DNA from: Kalaharituber pfeilii
Lineage: Eukaryota > Ascomycota > Pezizomycetes > Pezizales > Pezizaceae
Direction: 5' to 3'
Assembly (NCBI GenBank): GCA_015179045.1
Contig: WHUZ01000287.1
Span: 1 to 14,927 of the forward strand
DNA length: 14,927 bases
This document shows, one piece after another, positions 1 to 7,851 of this stretch. The position numbers and the translations under genes were made by a program. Below the pieces are notes generated by a model. It was not told where the DNA came from, did no database searches, and saw only the letters and a list, made by a program, of their open reading frames with translations. Positions within the stretch are counted from its first letter, which is position 1; every line of letters begins with the position of its first letter.

Positions 1-660
1 CGAATTTCTGGCAATTTTCCGGTTATATAACCGAATAAATTCGGTTAAACACAAAGTGCGGTTAAGGACTTTACATCAACACCAAAGTATCTTGATATTT
101 TTTACTTGCTCAAATGTCTTCTCAAACCCCTTCTCTATCACCTGCGCCTACAATTTTAGCATCCCGTGGTCGTGCAACATCGTCCTTACCGCAAACTCAA
201 TCTCCGGCACCTCAAAGCCAATCACCAGCACCTGCAGACAACTTACGTACTCGACTCAATGATGAAGAAAAGCTTCATCTAGTCCGCTTATGCATTGAAT
301 ACCAAGCGGAGCATGTCAAAGGCAAGAAAGGAGCTTTTTGGCAAAAAATCAGAATGTTACTGAAAGAACAAATTGGGAAGGACCTCCGAGATCCTCATAG
401 TACAATGAGAATCTTGCTTCAACAGTTTGAAGTACAAAGGCTGCCGCAGATACGACAGCTAAAGTGGTCTTGCGGCGCGAGGTTATCGCCATAGGTCGCG
501 GTATGCGTGGAATATGCGTGCAGTTATACGTGGAAAATAACCGAAAAAATAGCCGCAGAAATAACCTAGGTACGTTGCAAAATCTGGGCCGTTTTTTGGT
601 TCGGTTATCATGACTAATGGTTACCCGGAAAATAACCGAATTTCAATAACCGGACTTTGC
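1..660. mobile_element. Possible small DNA transposon with CGGTTA-rich inverted ends
   Basis: Both ends of this stretch are dense in CGGTTA/TAACCG words: four within about 18-65 and four within about 533-652. On the left, CCGGTTAT is followed by AAATTCGGTTA; the reverse complement of the right end (about 625-655) shows CCGGTTAT then AAATTCGGTTA in the same order, so the two ends are imperfect inverted repeats. The left copy carries the extra palindrome CGGTTATATAACCG. Clustered short subterminal motifs are typical of transposase-binding ends of DNA transposons, and a small SANT-like ORF lies between them. The left boundary is cut by the window edge, so no target duplication can be checked. 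A transposon is an inference; no transposase is present. Confidence 0.4.
114..494 (+). CDS. Short SANT/Myb-like DNA-binding domain protein, probably truncated
   Basis: The ORF encodes 126 residues. Residues 1-43 are a low-complexity Ser/Pro/Gln-rich leader with three SPAP-type repeats. Residues 46-110 form a helical domain with the pattern LNDEEK...LVRLCIE...GAFWQKI..LLKEQIGKDLRDP.ST, which I recognise as a SANT/Myb-like DNA-binding domain found in many uncharacterised fungal proteins; there the FW-K-I core is followed by an acidic, coiled second half. That second half is missing: after about residue 108 the frame runs into unrelated sequence and stops, so the gene is truncated, frameshifted or spliced. 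The first ATG of the frame is used, with no upstream alternative. It sits between CGGTTA-rich inverted ends and may belong to a mobile element. The function is unknown; DNA binding is inferred from the domain only. Confidence 0.5.
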   Translation: MSSQTPSLSPAPTILASRGRATSSLPQTQSPAPQSQSPAPADNLRTRLNDEEKLHLVRLCIEYQAEHVKGKKGAFWQKIRMLLKEQIGKDLRDPHSTMRILLQQFEVQRLPQIRQLKWSCGARLSP

Positions 661-1443
661 AAAATCCGCCTACAAATGTAGATTGATAGACAGATAGAGA
701 TGGATTTGCATAGATTAGGGCGCATTTGGTCCAAGTATGCATAGCGACCAGCCACTTAATTATTTCTTCCGCAGGCTATCCCAACCACCTAAATGACTCC
801 GTCAGGCTTTATCTCTTCCTGGGTATTTCCTCTGGTGGTGATTGAGGAAGTATAATATTCGTAGAAGAGGTCACAGAAGGGATGGTCACAGTAGGGAGTA
901 ACAAGACCGGATTCCGCTATCTTTCCGCACTATCTAGCTATTGGTTGATTGGGACGTAGTTCTGCCTTGTTGGAGCCTGGAATTTACTTTTGGAAATCGT
1001 GCATGTCAGAACATTACATCCGTTGCCACCTGTTGCTATTATTATTTATCTTCTCTGTTATTTTGTCGTTCCACTCATGCATTTAACCTCGCTATTGGAT
1101 TGTGTATGAATACGCCACAACGCCAGCTTTTATGTGGCTTACGCCACGGCGTTCTCTTTGCAAGCCACGCATTCCGTGCCTTTCTCACCTTTCCTGATAT
1201 GATATCTTCCCTGATAATTTCCTATTCAGTCATGGTTCACAAGTCACGTTATGCTATGCTTTCTCATGTATATAAACCTGCTGTTCTTGCGACTCTACGT
1301 TCAATAGACTTAACGGTATCTCTATACTTCTATAGCCCTCACCGTGACAAAGCAGCCCTCGCAGACCCTCCCGCTCGTATAGTGCATTGTAGTCATAGAT
1401 TGGGAATGCCTGCTCATGATTTAGGAGATCGTTCCGACAGGGC
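661..1443. other. Intergenic stretch, no gene recognised
   Basis: No convincing coding frame or RNA gene was found. A frame that stays open from 941 on the plus strand begins with TTG, reads as low-complexity Cys/His/Tyr-rich sequence, and runs straight through the poly(T) tract at 1444, so it is not treated as a gene. A short imperfect direct repeat, GGTCACAG followed by a purine stretch, occurs twice near 869-895. Confidence 0.5.
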
Positions 1444-1500
1444 TTTTTTTTTTTTTTTAATATCAGTCCTCGCATGCCGCCCTATGAGGCGGCGAGCACT
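1444..1500 (-). mobile_element. Poly(A)-tailed retroposon 3' end (tail type B)
   Basis: On the minus strand this is a short GC-rich hairpin segment followed by TGATATT and a run of 15 A (T15 at 1444-1458 on the plus strand). The same tail recurs at 14846-14900 (shared GGCGGCATGCGAG, then TGATAT and poly(A)), which shows that it is the end of a dispersed element. The outer stem CTCGC/GCGAG (1469-1473 with 1492-1496) encloses an inner GCC/GGC stem. The 5' limit and the target duplication could not be defined. It may be a strongly 5'-truncated LINE or a SINE. Confidence 0.55.
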
Positions 1501-1795
1501 ATATTTGACTGGGAAGAGAATAGGACACGGAGGGACTGAGGGTAAAGACAGAGGACAGGGTGGAGAAGCTAGCAGGGAAAGACAGGATATCTCTATAAGA
1601 ATCGAATTGGGAGAAATTATTTTCAGGACATGCAAGAGAATCCGAAAGCAGGCGGAGAAACTGAAATGGCTGCAAGTGAAAGTTTGATGTTTAGCAAAGT
1701 TTGGTAAAAGGGAATAGAAAGGAGAAAAATGTAAGGATGGTGTCTTCCCAGAAGCAAGTGCTTTGATTCTCCTCTGAGGATCTTTAGATACATGA

Positions 1796-1815
1796 GTTGA
1801 CCTCTTTGGGTCAAC
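1796..1815. repeat. Short inverted repeat GTTGACC/GGTCAAC
   Basis: A perfect 7-bp inverted repeat (1796-1802 with 1809-1815) surrounds a 6-nt spacer. No function is assigned. Confidence 0.5.
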
Positions 1816-1843
1816 AACCGCAAGGTTTATTATCACGTGACCA

Positions 1844-1873
1844 ACTGCCAAGCCACTGACTGCCAAGCCACTG
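1844..1873. repeat. Perfect 2 x 15-bp tandem duplication
   Basis: The 15-mer ACTGCCAAGCCACTG occurs twice head to tail (1844-1858 and 1859-1873) just upstream of the recognisable part of the plus-strand LINE relic. It is a local slippage-type duplication. Confidence 0.8.
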
Positions 1874-1938
1874 CCCACATGCATGCTCACAAACCAATAC
1901 CAGAACCCCTCGGTGTAAGAGTATCTTGCAAAAAATAA

Positions 1939-3400
1939 GGCAGCAGCGATGGCCGGATTGGGGAACAACAATTGGGGAATGAGCCATGAGGAGCTGGAGA
2001 ATAGCCGAGTATGAGTAGGGCGATCGCGAGGCGAGGAAGCGGAATAGGATTGTGGGCGGGGGGAATCCGGAATGGGGAGAAGGGATGGAGAGACTCCAGT
2101 ACCGGTCGATATAATGAGCAACAGATAGGGGATGGGGACTGGAAAAGAAGATAGAAATTACATCGCGGGAGTAGAAAATGTCCAGACGATCATGCATGCA
2201 GGACGAGCAATCGCGGTAGGAGAAGTCGAAGGCCTATCTGTATTGCAAATCTCTGGATAATGAGACTTTAGCACAGAAGGAAACGAAGTGGAAGAAAGCA
2301 GGAGCTGGGTTTGCTGGGATATGCAATGGCTAATAGGGAAAGGGGATGGATTTGAATCGGTACCAGACAGATGGCAAGCATAGTGGTATAGATACTCATC
2401 CCCGAAAGCGAGGGTCAGCTGGGGAGGCGAATGTGGGAGAGTGAAAAATAAACGAAGCGAGGAGGTTAGGGAGGAAGCGGAACGGAAACAATAATGGAGG
2501 ACCTCAATAGAAGAACCCCGGAAGGGAAGAGAGGGTTTCTATTCTGTTGGTAGCAAGGCAGGAAAGGGAAGTTTGGGGCAGGAGTATGGAACGAATTGAC
2601 AGAAAATGCGGAGGCAGTGGAACAGGTAGCAACAGTATATCTTAAAGAGATAGGGCAATAAGGCGAGCATTAGAAAGCACCCTCCCCCCCCAAATACACA
2701 CACACACAGCCGGGAAACTCCAATGCTGATATGTATCGACTCTGAAGCAGCAATTTAAGCGATATAGAAAGCAGGGAGAATAGAGAGAGGGAGCAAGCAG
2801 GATTGAAAGCCGTGGACAGGACTGTGGGAACAAAAAGGATACGGGGAGGTACCAAACCCATGTGGGCCAGAATACATCGGAATCAAGGGACACGAAAAGA
2901 GAGACAAAATGACGAAGAAGGGAGCAGAGAGCAAGGGAAAAGAAATAGCTACAAAAGGGGGAGGGTCAAGTGGAGGATGAAATAATAGAGAAAAAGAAAG
3001 TAGTAGGTGGAATATATGGGAGGAAAACTAGTGGTGTGGGGAAGGAAAGCAACAACCAATGTTCGCCGCTGTGAGGTAGGGAGAGGAGGACCAAGAGATG
3101 GCTTAAACATAAAAGAAGGCAAAAGAACACAGATGAGATCAGTCTCGAACCATAAGCGGTAGTCTGGTTCGAGACTGAGATGAGATATGGAAACATACGT
3201 GCAGGGGCGCAAATAACTTCATGTGTAGAATGCGGAAAAGAACGGAAGTTACAGGAAGAAATGGGATTAGCCTAAGGAGACCTTGTCTGACATTTGGGAC
3301 TAAGGGAAATATAAAGAGGGAAGCAGTAGGGAGATTTTTTTTGTGGTTTGAGCGTCCTACTGGTTCTTGAAGTGGTGTCGGTGTTGGTGGTAAATGGGGC
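1939..3400 (+). pseudogene. Decayed RNase H-bearing LINE (ORF2 3' half)
   Basis: This is a broken plus-strand relic of a non-LTR retrotransposon. It retains: the end of the RT ORF, with NWGMSHEELEN near 1970-2000, MSRAIARRGSGIGLW near 2011-2060, and YIAGVENVQTIMHAGRA at 2159-2209 (the minus-strand LINE at 6393-7833 has WIAGVESVETALDAAQA at this place); an RNase H domain with FYSVGSK at 2537-2557 (the TDGS motif with its catalytic Asp changed to Val), LICIDSEAAI at 2726-2755 (the TDSQ motif) and IGIKGHEKRD at 2876-2905 (the H-GI-GNE-AD motif); and a Cys-rich C-V-E-C-G motif near 3222-3236. The three RNase H motifs share one frame, but a TAA at 2756-2758 and other stops break it, and the RT and Cys-rich parts need frame changes. 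It has no coding capacity. The 5' limit and 3' end are approximate; no poly(A) tail was found. Confidence 0.75.
3140..3177. repeat. Perfect 12-bp inverted repeat (hairpin)
   Basis: CAGTCTCGAACC at 3140-3151 is the exact reverse complement of GGTTCGAGACTG at 3166-3177, with a 14-nt loop. It lies inside the LINE relic, between the RNase H and Cys-rich motifs. The arms resemble the GGTTCGA core of a pol III B box, but no A box or tRNA fold was found around it. Confidence 0.85.
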
Positions 3401-4086
3401 GAGTGCTGAAAGTTCTTCAAAAACTTCACCCGCGAGCGGGAATTTGAGGAATCCGGTAACTTAGAGTAAAATGTAATCAAACGTCTCAGCATGCTGAGGG
3501 TTTTCGACTGTGTAGGTTTCGCCGGGGGTTACATTGCGATTGCGAAGTCGTTTCCATAGCTGCGTTGTTATTCAACTACAAAGGAAATAAATAGAAGCGA
3601 CGGTCGAAACATACAGGGAACGGGAATGAAGCCTGAATGTATGGCGCAAACATGTATGGAATGAGAATTGAGATTAATTTGTCACTGCTCTAGGTGGAAT
3701 TAAGTGGAACATGAAACAAAGAAACAAAGACACCAGAATATGATATATGTTGGGTGGCGATGCTTAGAAAGGAGATGCATAGAAAGTCACTGGAGAGATG
3801 CATGGGTTTTGTACTCGCATGATACATAAGTCGAGACACGTGCACTCAGTCCTGAGCTACTGCAGATTTCATCACCGATGCTAACAAATCGGACAGAAAA
3901 CGGTAGATTTTACCGTCCGGCTTGGGAACACTGGATGTAAAGAATACTCTGTACTAGTCTTGTAAACTCTGTACTTTACATATGTCAACAAATTTTCAGT
4001 GTAATGAGCTTCACATTCAGATCGCAGTGCGCACTCCTGGATCGGCAGACATACTGAGTATGCGGCTGATGCCAAGCATAATCTCT
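3401..4086. other. Intergenic stretch, no gene recognised
   Basis: No protein-coding pattern or RNA gene was found. The only clear structure is a perfect 14-bp palindrome, CTCAGCATGCTGAG, at 3485-3498. The short minus-strand open frames here are low-complexity and show no domain. Confidence 0.5.
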
Positions 4087-4232
4087 TTTTTTTTTTTCTT
4101 TTTGTTCTTAACAACTGAATGAGGCTCTCTTTGGTAGCTCAGCAGTCTGGTCGCTTTGGTAGTCGTCAAGGTGGAGTCCACAATTGGCATAGTCAAGCAC
4201 GCAGCTTGCCAATGATTGCTTGAGGATAGCAC
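4087..4232 (-). mobile_element. Probable 3' end with poly(A) tail of the interrupted minus-strand LINE
   Basis: T13 at 4087-4099 reads as a poly(A) tail on the minus strand, preceded (at higher coordinates) by about 130 nt of non-coding sequence that ends exactly where the left terminal inverted repeat begins at 4233. The minus-strand LINE at 6393-7833 abuts the other end of the same inverted-repeat element and lacks a poly(A) tail of its own. The simplest reading is that this segment is the rest of its 3' untranslated region, separated by a nested insertion. This is inferred from the arrangement; no sequence identity proves it. Confidence 0.4.
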
Positions 4233-4357
4233 GGGGTAGCCTTGTCCCCAGGCGTTTGTAGAAGCCTGAGATTAGCTAATCGAGTGATCACGTGAGTGCC
4301 AAGAACTATAAATATAATAAAAACTGTCAATTAAATATACAACCGCCTGGAGGCATT
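4233..4357 (+). repeat. Left terminal inverted repeat
   Basis: It pairs with 6277-6392. It contains two dyads that are also in the right copy: GATTAGCTAATC (4270-4281) and the overlapping pair TGATCA/TCACGTGA (4285-4295). It has about 9 more bases than the right copy in the segment before TAAATATACAACC. Confidence 0.85.
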
Positions 4358-4683
4358 GTTGCAATTCTATCTCGAGCAAAACCACTTCGCGCCGGAGGTC
4401 GAAATTTTAATGGATTCGGAGTATGTATTATAGAACTGTAATATTCCGTATACTTTTTTATCAAATACACTACTTCCTATGGAGAGCTTGAGGGGGTGCT
4501 GGGAGTGCCGCCCAGCTATGTAAGTCCAGTGTTAAGTTCTTCTACTACCTCTGCATAGCCAATTAATTATAGGAACTTTTATCCGGAATTGTTCCTTATA
4601 GGTATATCCTCGTCCCCTACAATTAGGTAACTAGTTAATTACTGGGGAATGGGGCTAATATAGGTGGGTAGGCAGTAACTAGT

Positions 4684-4713
4684 AACTGGTTAGCTACCTA
4701 TAGCTAGCCAGTT
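4684..4713. repeat. 13-bp hairpin inside the TIR element
   Basis: AACTGGTTAGCTA (4684-4696) pairs with TAGCTAGCCAGTT (4701-4713) at 12 of 13 positions, with one G-T, around a 4-nt loop. The surrounding 4620-4720 region repeats TAACTAGT/TAGCTA words. No function is inferred. Confidence 0.7.
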
Positions 4714-4955
4714 AGACTAGACTTCAAGACAGAGAGAGTTGGACCTAAAAGAGTCGGACTTTAGTCTCGTGCCCAGACTTACTGGAATTGAAGTTAATAA
4801 CTCTTAGAATAATATACAGAAAGTTACTATCCACTAGGTCAAACAGACACTTGACTAGCAATGCTTATACATATAGCACTTATTTATTGTAACTATGACA
4901 CTATTCCAGCTTGTCGTATATTGCTTGTCACATATACATATTTTATACTACTTAC

Positions 4956-6106
4956 CTCTGGATTATAATCAAAACTTTCAGAAATGATATTTTCTATTAT
5001 GAGAAACTAATTCCAGATGCCAGCTATATTATATTCTACTCTAATTTGATTCTCAGTGCTACTATCATCTACTCCGATACTATTATACTTATTAGTAAGG
5101 CCATTACTAAGTAGTTCTATAGAACTACTTAGCTCCGGAGTATAGTAAAAATTTCAAAAATAGTATTCTTCATCATAAGGAACTCATTCCGGAAGATTAG
5201 TTTGACTCTCAGTGGAAAGTAGTACTGCTATACTCCACTGCCACTAGTATACCACTGGGCGAAGCCATTGTCAGATAGTTGTATAGAACTACTCAGCTCC
5301 GGAGTATGATAAAACTCTCAGAAATAATATGCTTCACCATGAGAAACTCATTCCGGACGCCAGCTACACTCCGCATCAGTTTGACTCTCTAGAAAGTTGT
5401 ACTGCTATACGAGTCTACCGCTACATACCACTGGGTGAAGCCATTGTCAGATAGTTGTACAGAACTACTCAGCTCCGGAGTATAATAAAACTCTTAGAAA
5501 TAATATGCTTCACCATGAGAAACTCATTCCGGACACCAGCTACACTTCGTCCGCATTAGTTTGACTCTCTAGGAAGTTGTACTGCTATACTCTACCGCTA
5601 CATACCACTGGGCAAGGCCATTGCCAGATAGGTGTATAGAACTACTCAGCTCCGGAGTATAATAAAACTCTTGGAAATCATATGCTTCACCATGAGGAAC
5701 TCATTCCGGATGCTACCGGCAGCTACACTCTGCATTAGTTTGACTCTCAGTAGAAAGTTGTGCTGCTATACTCTGCCGCCATATACTACTTGGCAAGGCT
5801 ATTGCTAGATAGTTGTATAAAACTATTCAGCTCCGGAGTATGATAAAACTCTCAGAAATAATATGCTTCACCCTGAGAAACTCATTCCGGATGCCAGCTA
5901 CACTCTACATTAGTTTAACTCTCAGTAGAAAGTTGTGCTGCTATACTCCACCATCATATACCACTTGGCAAGGCTATTGCCAGATAGTTGTATAAAACTA
6001 CTCAGCTCCAGAGTATAATAAAACTCTTGGAAATAATATGCTTCACCATGAGAAGGTGATTCCGGATACCACTCACACTCCACATTAGTTTGATTCTCAA
6101 TGTATA
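4956..6106. repeat. AT-rich ~177-bp tandem satellite, about 6.6 units
   Basis: Units begin at the landmark CTCCGGAG (or a near variant) at 4956, 5133, 5297, 5473, 5650, 5831 and 6007, giving periods of 177, 164, 176, 177, 181 and 176 bp. Each unit reads in order: CTCCGGAGTATAATAAAACT, an AAATAATATGCTTCACCATG-type block, AACTCATTCCGGA, CCAGCTACACT, a TTAGTTTGACTCTC block, a GTTGTACTGCTATACTC block and a CCACTGGGCAAGGCCATTG block. The first unit is the most divergent and the last is partial. The array is confined to the TIR element. Short open frames inside it are non-coding. Confidence 0.9.
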
Positions 6107-6276
6107 CCTTATTGACCATGTATAAATACTACCTACATTGGCTAATAGAATCATAATGCGTGGTACCGGAATTGAAAAAAGACTACACTAACGTATTCGG
6201 GCAAGTCGATAGTAGATAGGGCGAGAGTATTTGCAGGGGTTGGTTCGACTTTGCAGGGTTCGATAATTTTGGAGGG

Positions 6277-6392
6277 AATGCCTCCAGGCGGTTGTATATT
6301 TAAATGACATATTTACAGTTCTTGGCACTCACGTGATCACCCGATTAGCTAATCTCAGGCTTCCACAAACGCCTGGAGACGAGGCTATCCCC
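6277..6392 (-). repeat. Right terminal inverted repeat
   Basis: It is the reverse-complement partner of 4233-4357, with the same internal dyads (TCACGTGA/TGATCA at 6329-6339, GATTAGCTAATC at 6343-6354). Its outer end directly touches the 3' region of the minus-strand LINE. Confidence 0.85.
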
Positions 6393-7833
6393 GCCCCACC
6401 TCTCCGAGGCAAATAAAAATAGCTACACCTTTCCTTCCGCCGCCACCTTCGAACACAACGAAAATTCGCCCCCTCCCCTTACACCTTCAGCGAACCAAAA
6501 AATTCTCCTCGCACATCCACCACCTCCCCGTTCTCCTGATGTTCCAGCCACCTCTTCTCGTCCATGTCTTCCCATCTTCCCCATCCTTCTGGATACTCTA
6601 CCCCCTCACACCTGAAAGCCAGGTGGTCCGCCGTTTGTTTCTCCCCGCATCCACACACACCCCCTTCTGCCGCTTTCCCTATTCTTATATCCCACTCTCT
6701 CCCCATCCCCTTCCCCGTTCTCAGCCTAGTAAAAAGCCGTTGCCGCCCCCTTGCTCCACCTCATAACTGAGCCCCCTCCGTACCCACATTCTCTCCTTTC
6801 TGCCGCGCGCAGCTTCTTCCATTTCTGCCGCAGCCCCTCCTCCGTCACCACCGACTTCCCAACTCTATCCGCCGCCTTTTTTGCTTCGACGTCCGCTGCC
6901 TCATTGCCAGCGATGCCGATATGTGCCTTCACCCACATCAGCTTGACGTCCCCCCCCTTTTCTTTCTTCCTGCAATCGCATCCACTACCCTCTTCAAGTC
7001 CCCAGTTCGTGCTCTCCCTTGCCTCCCCGCCTTCCTCACCGCCGCAATTGCTGCCTGTGAGTCGGTTAAGATGACCAGGTTCGCCGGTGCCGGTACCGCT
7101 TTCTCTACCCCCTTCCTCATCCCCCTCACCTCCCCGTCCCACACTGTCCCCCCCGTCCCCATTTCTTCTCCCCTCCGCCATCCCATTTCCAATACCCCCC
7201 CCAAACCCTTCCCTTCTCATTCATACTTCCGTCCGTGTATACCGCCCCTCCCCCTTGCGTAGCCCAAAAGATTGAGGATTCCCACTCTTCCGTGCTCCTC
7301 CCTTGCGCCCCTCTCTCACCACCTCCTCCACTTCCACTCTTGCACACCCCCCTCCCCATGACACCTCATCCACGCCCTCTGGCATGACGAAGCTCACTGT
7401 GCTCTGTACTCTTCCCGCCACTGACTCAAACCCGTCCTTCTTCTGCGCCGCCCACCCTACGCCCCAGTCTCTCCAGTCTCTCCCCGCTCTTCCGCCTCCC
7501 CTCCCCCCTGAAGTCCGCTGACCATATGTCCCCACAGCCTTCTGGGTCTCCCATGCTTCTCGCCACCAGCCTCGCCTGTGCGGCGTCCAGGGCTGTCTCC
7601 ACACTCTCCACTCCGGCAATCCAGTTGACCTTCTGGATTGCTGCTCCGTGGACAGCGCCTGTGGCCTTCTTCAGTACCTGGTACTGAATTTTCTCCATCT
7701 CTCGCCTCCACTCCTTCTGCCCCCGCCACCCTATCTCTGAACCCCACATCATCGCTGCCCTTATCATCCCCGTATACAGCTGTCTCCAACTCCGCGGGCT
7801 CATCCCCCATTGTCCTGTCCCCACCCCTCACTG
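6393..7833 (-). pseudogene. 5'-truncated, frameshifted RNase H LINE (ORF2 C-terminal part)
   Basis: This minus-strand relic of a non-LTR retrotransposon carries, from 7833 downward: the end of the RT region (QLYTGMIRAAMMWGSEIGW, then EKIQYQVLKKATGAVHGA and VNWIAGVESVETALDAAQA, about 7815-7545); RNase H motifs YTDGS (Asp at 7233-7231), ILTDSQAAI (Asp at 7063-7061) and WVKAHIGIAGNEAAD (His near 6923, Asp near 6893), all catalytic signatures kept; and a C-G-C-G...H...C motif (6655-6608). The ORF end ENGEVVDVRGEFFGSLKV stops at 6479. The motifs lie in three different frames, so at least three or four frameshifts have broken the ORF, although the residues are well conserved: a fairly young pseudogene. 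The RT core upstream is missing. The sense strand is strongly G/purine-rich. It appears interrupted at its 3' side by the TIR element. Confidence 0.85.
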
Positions 7834-7850
7834 TAAAAAAAAAAAAAAAA
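7834..7850 (+). repeat. A17 homopolymer at the LINE / HET gene junction
   Basis: Seventeen A on the plus strand lie between the truncated 5' end of the minus-strand LINE (7833) and the HET gene stop codon (7852-7854), with a single T at 7851 between. In LINE orientation it is a T run at the 5' junction, which is not where an ordinary LINE carries its tail. Confidence 0.9.
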
Positions 7851-7851
7851 T

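Larger units (their letters stand above)
4233..6392. mobile_element. Non-autonomous element with ~120-bp terminal inverted repeats
   Basis: Left terminus 4233-4357 and right terminus 6277-6392 are inverted repeats, about 90% identical by eye apart from one gap of about 9 nt. Shared blocks include GAAGCCTGAGATTAGCTAAT, TGATCACGTGAGTGCCAAGA and TAAATATACAACCGCCTGGA. The interior has no transposase-like ORF; it carries an AT-rich satellite (4956-6106) and short inverted repeats. The length of 2.16 kb and long TIRs suit a non-autonomous DNA transposon or fold-back element. No convincing target-site duplication is seen; flanks are ...GATAGCAC on the left and GCCCCACC... on the right. The superfamily is not assigned. 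Confidence 0.75.

Noticed and set aside
941..1687. 248-residue plus-strand open frame
   Set aside because: It starts with TTG, includes a poly-Phe stretch from the retroposon tail, and has no recognisable domain.
1414..2121. 235-residue minus-strand open frame
   Set aside because: It runs through the poly(T) tract at 1444-1458 (poly-Lys) and opposes the LINE relic; low-complexity Ser/Pro/Leu sequence with no domain.
1939..3400. Repeat-induced point mutation as the cause of LINE decay
   Set aside because: The region is still G/A-rich with many intact motifs, and no clear C-to-T/G-to-A bias could be shown without an ancestral copy to compare.
4119..4190. tRNA or tRNA-derived SINE head suggested by GGTAGCTCAGCAGTCTGG
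   Set aside because: It looks like a pol III A box, but the downstream B box is poor and no cloverleaf stems could be drawn; the nearby poly(T) is in the wrong orientation for a plus-strand SINE.
4911..6119. Short open frames in the satellite
   Set aside because: They differ from unit to unit, are low-complexity and lie wholly in tandem repeats.
6539..7275. Several Pro/Ser-rich plus-strand frames
   Set aside because: They are antisense to the LINE relic, whose motifs are clear on the minus strand.
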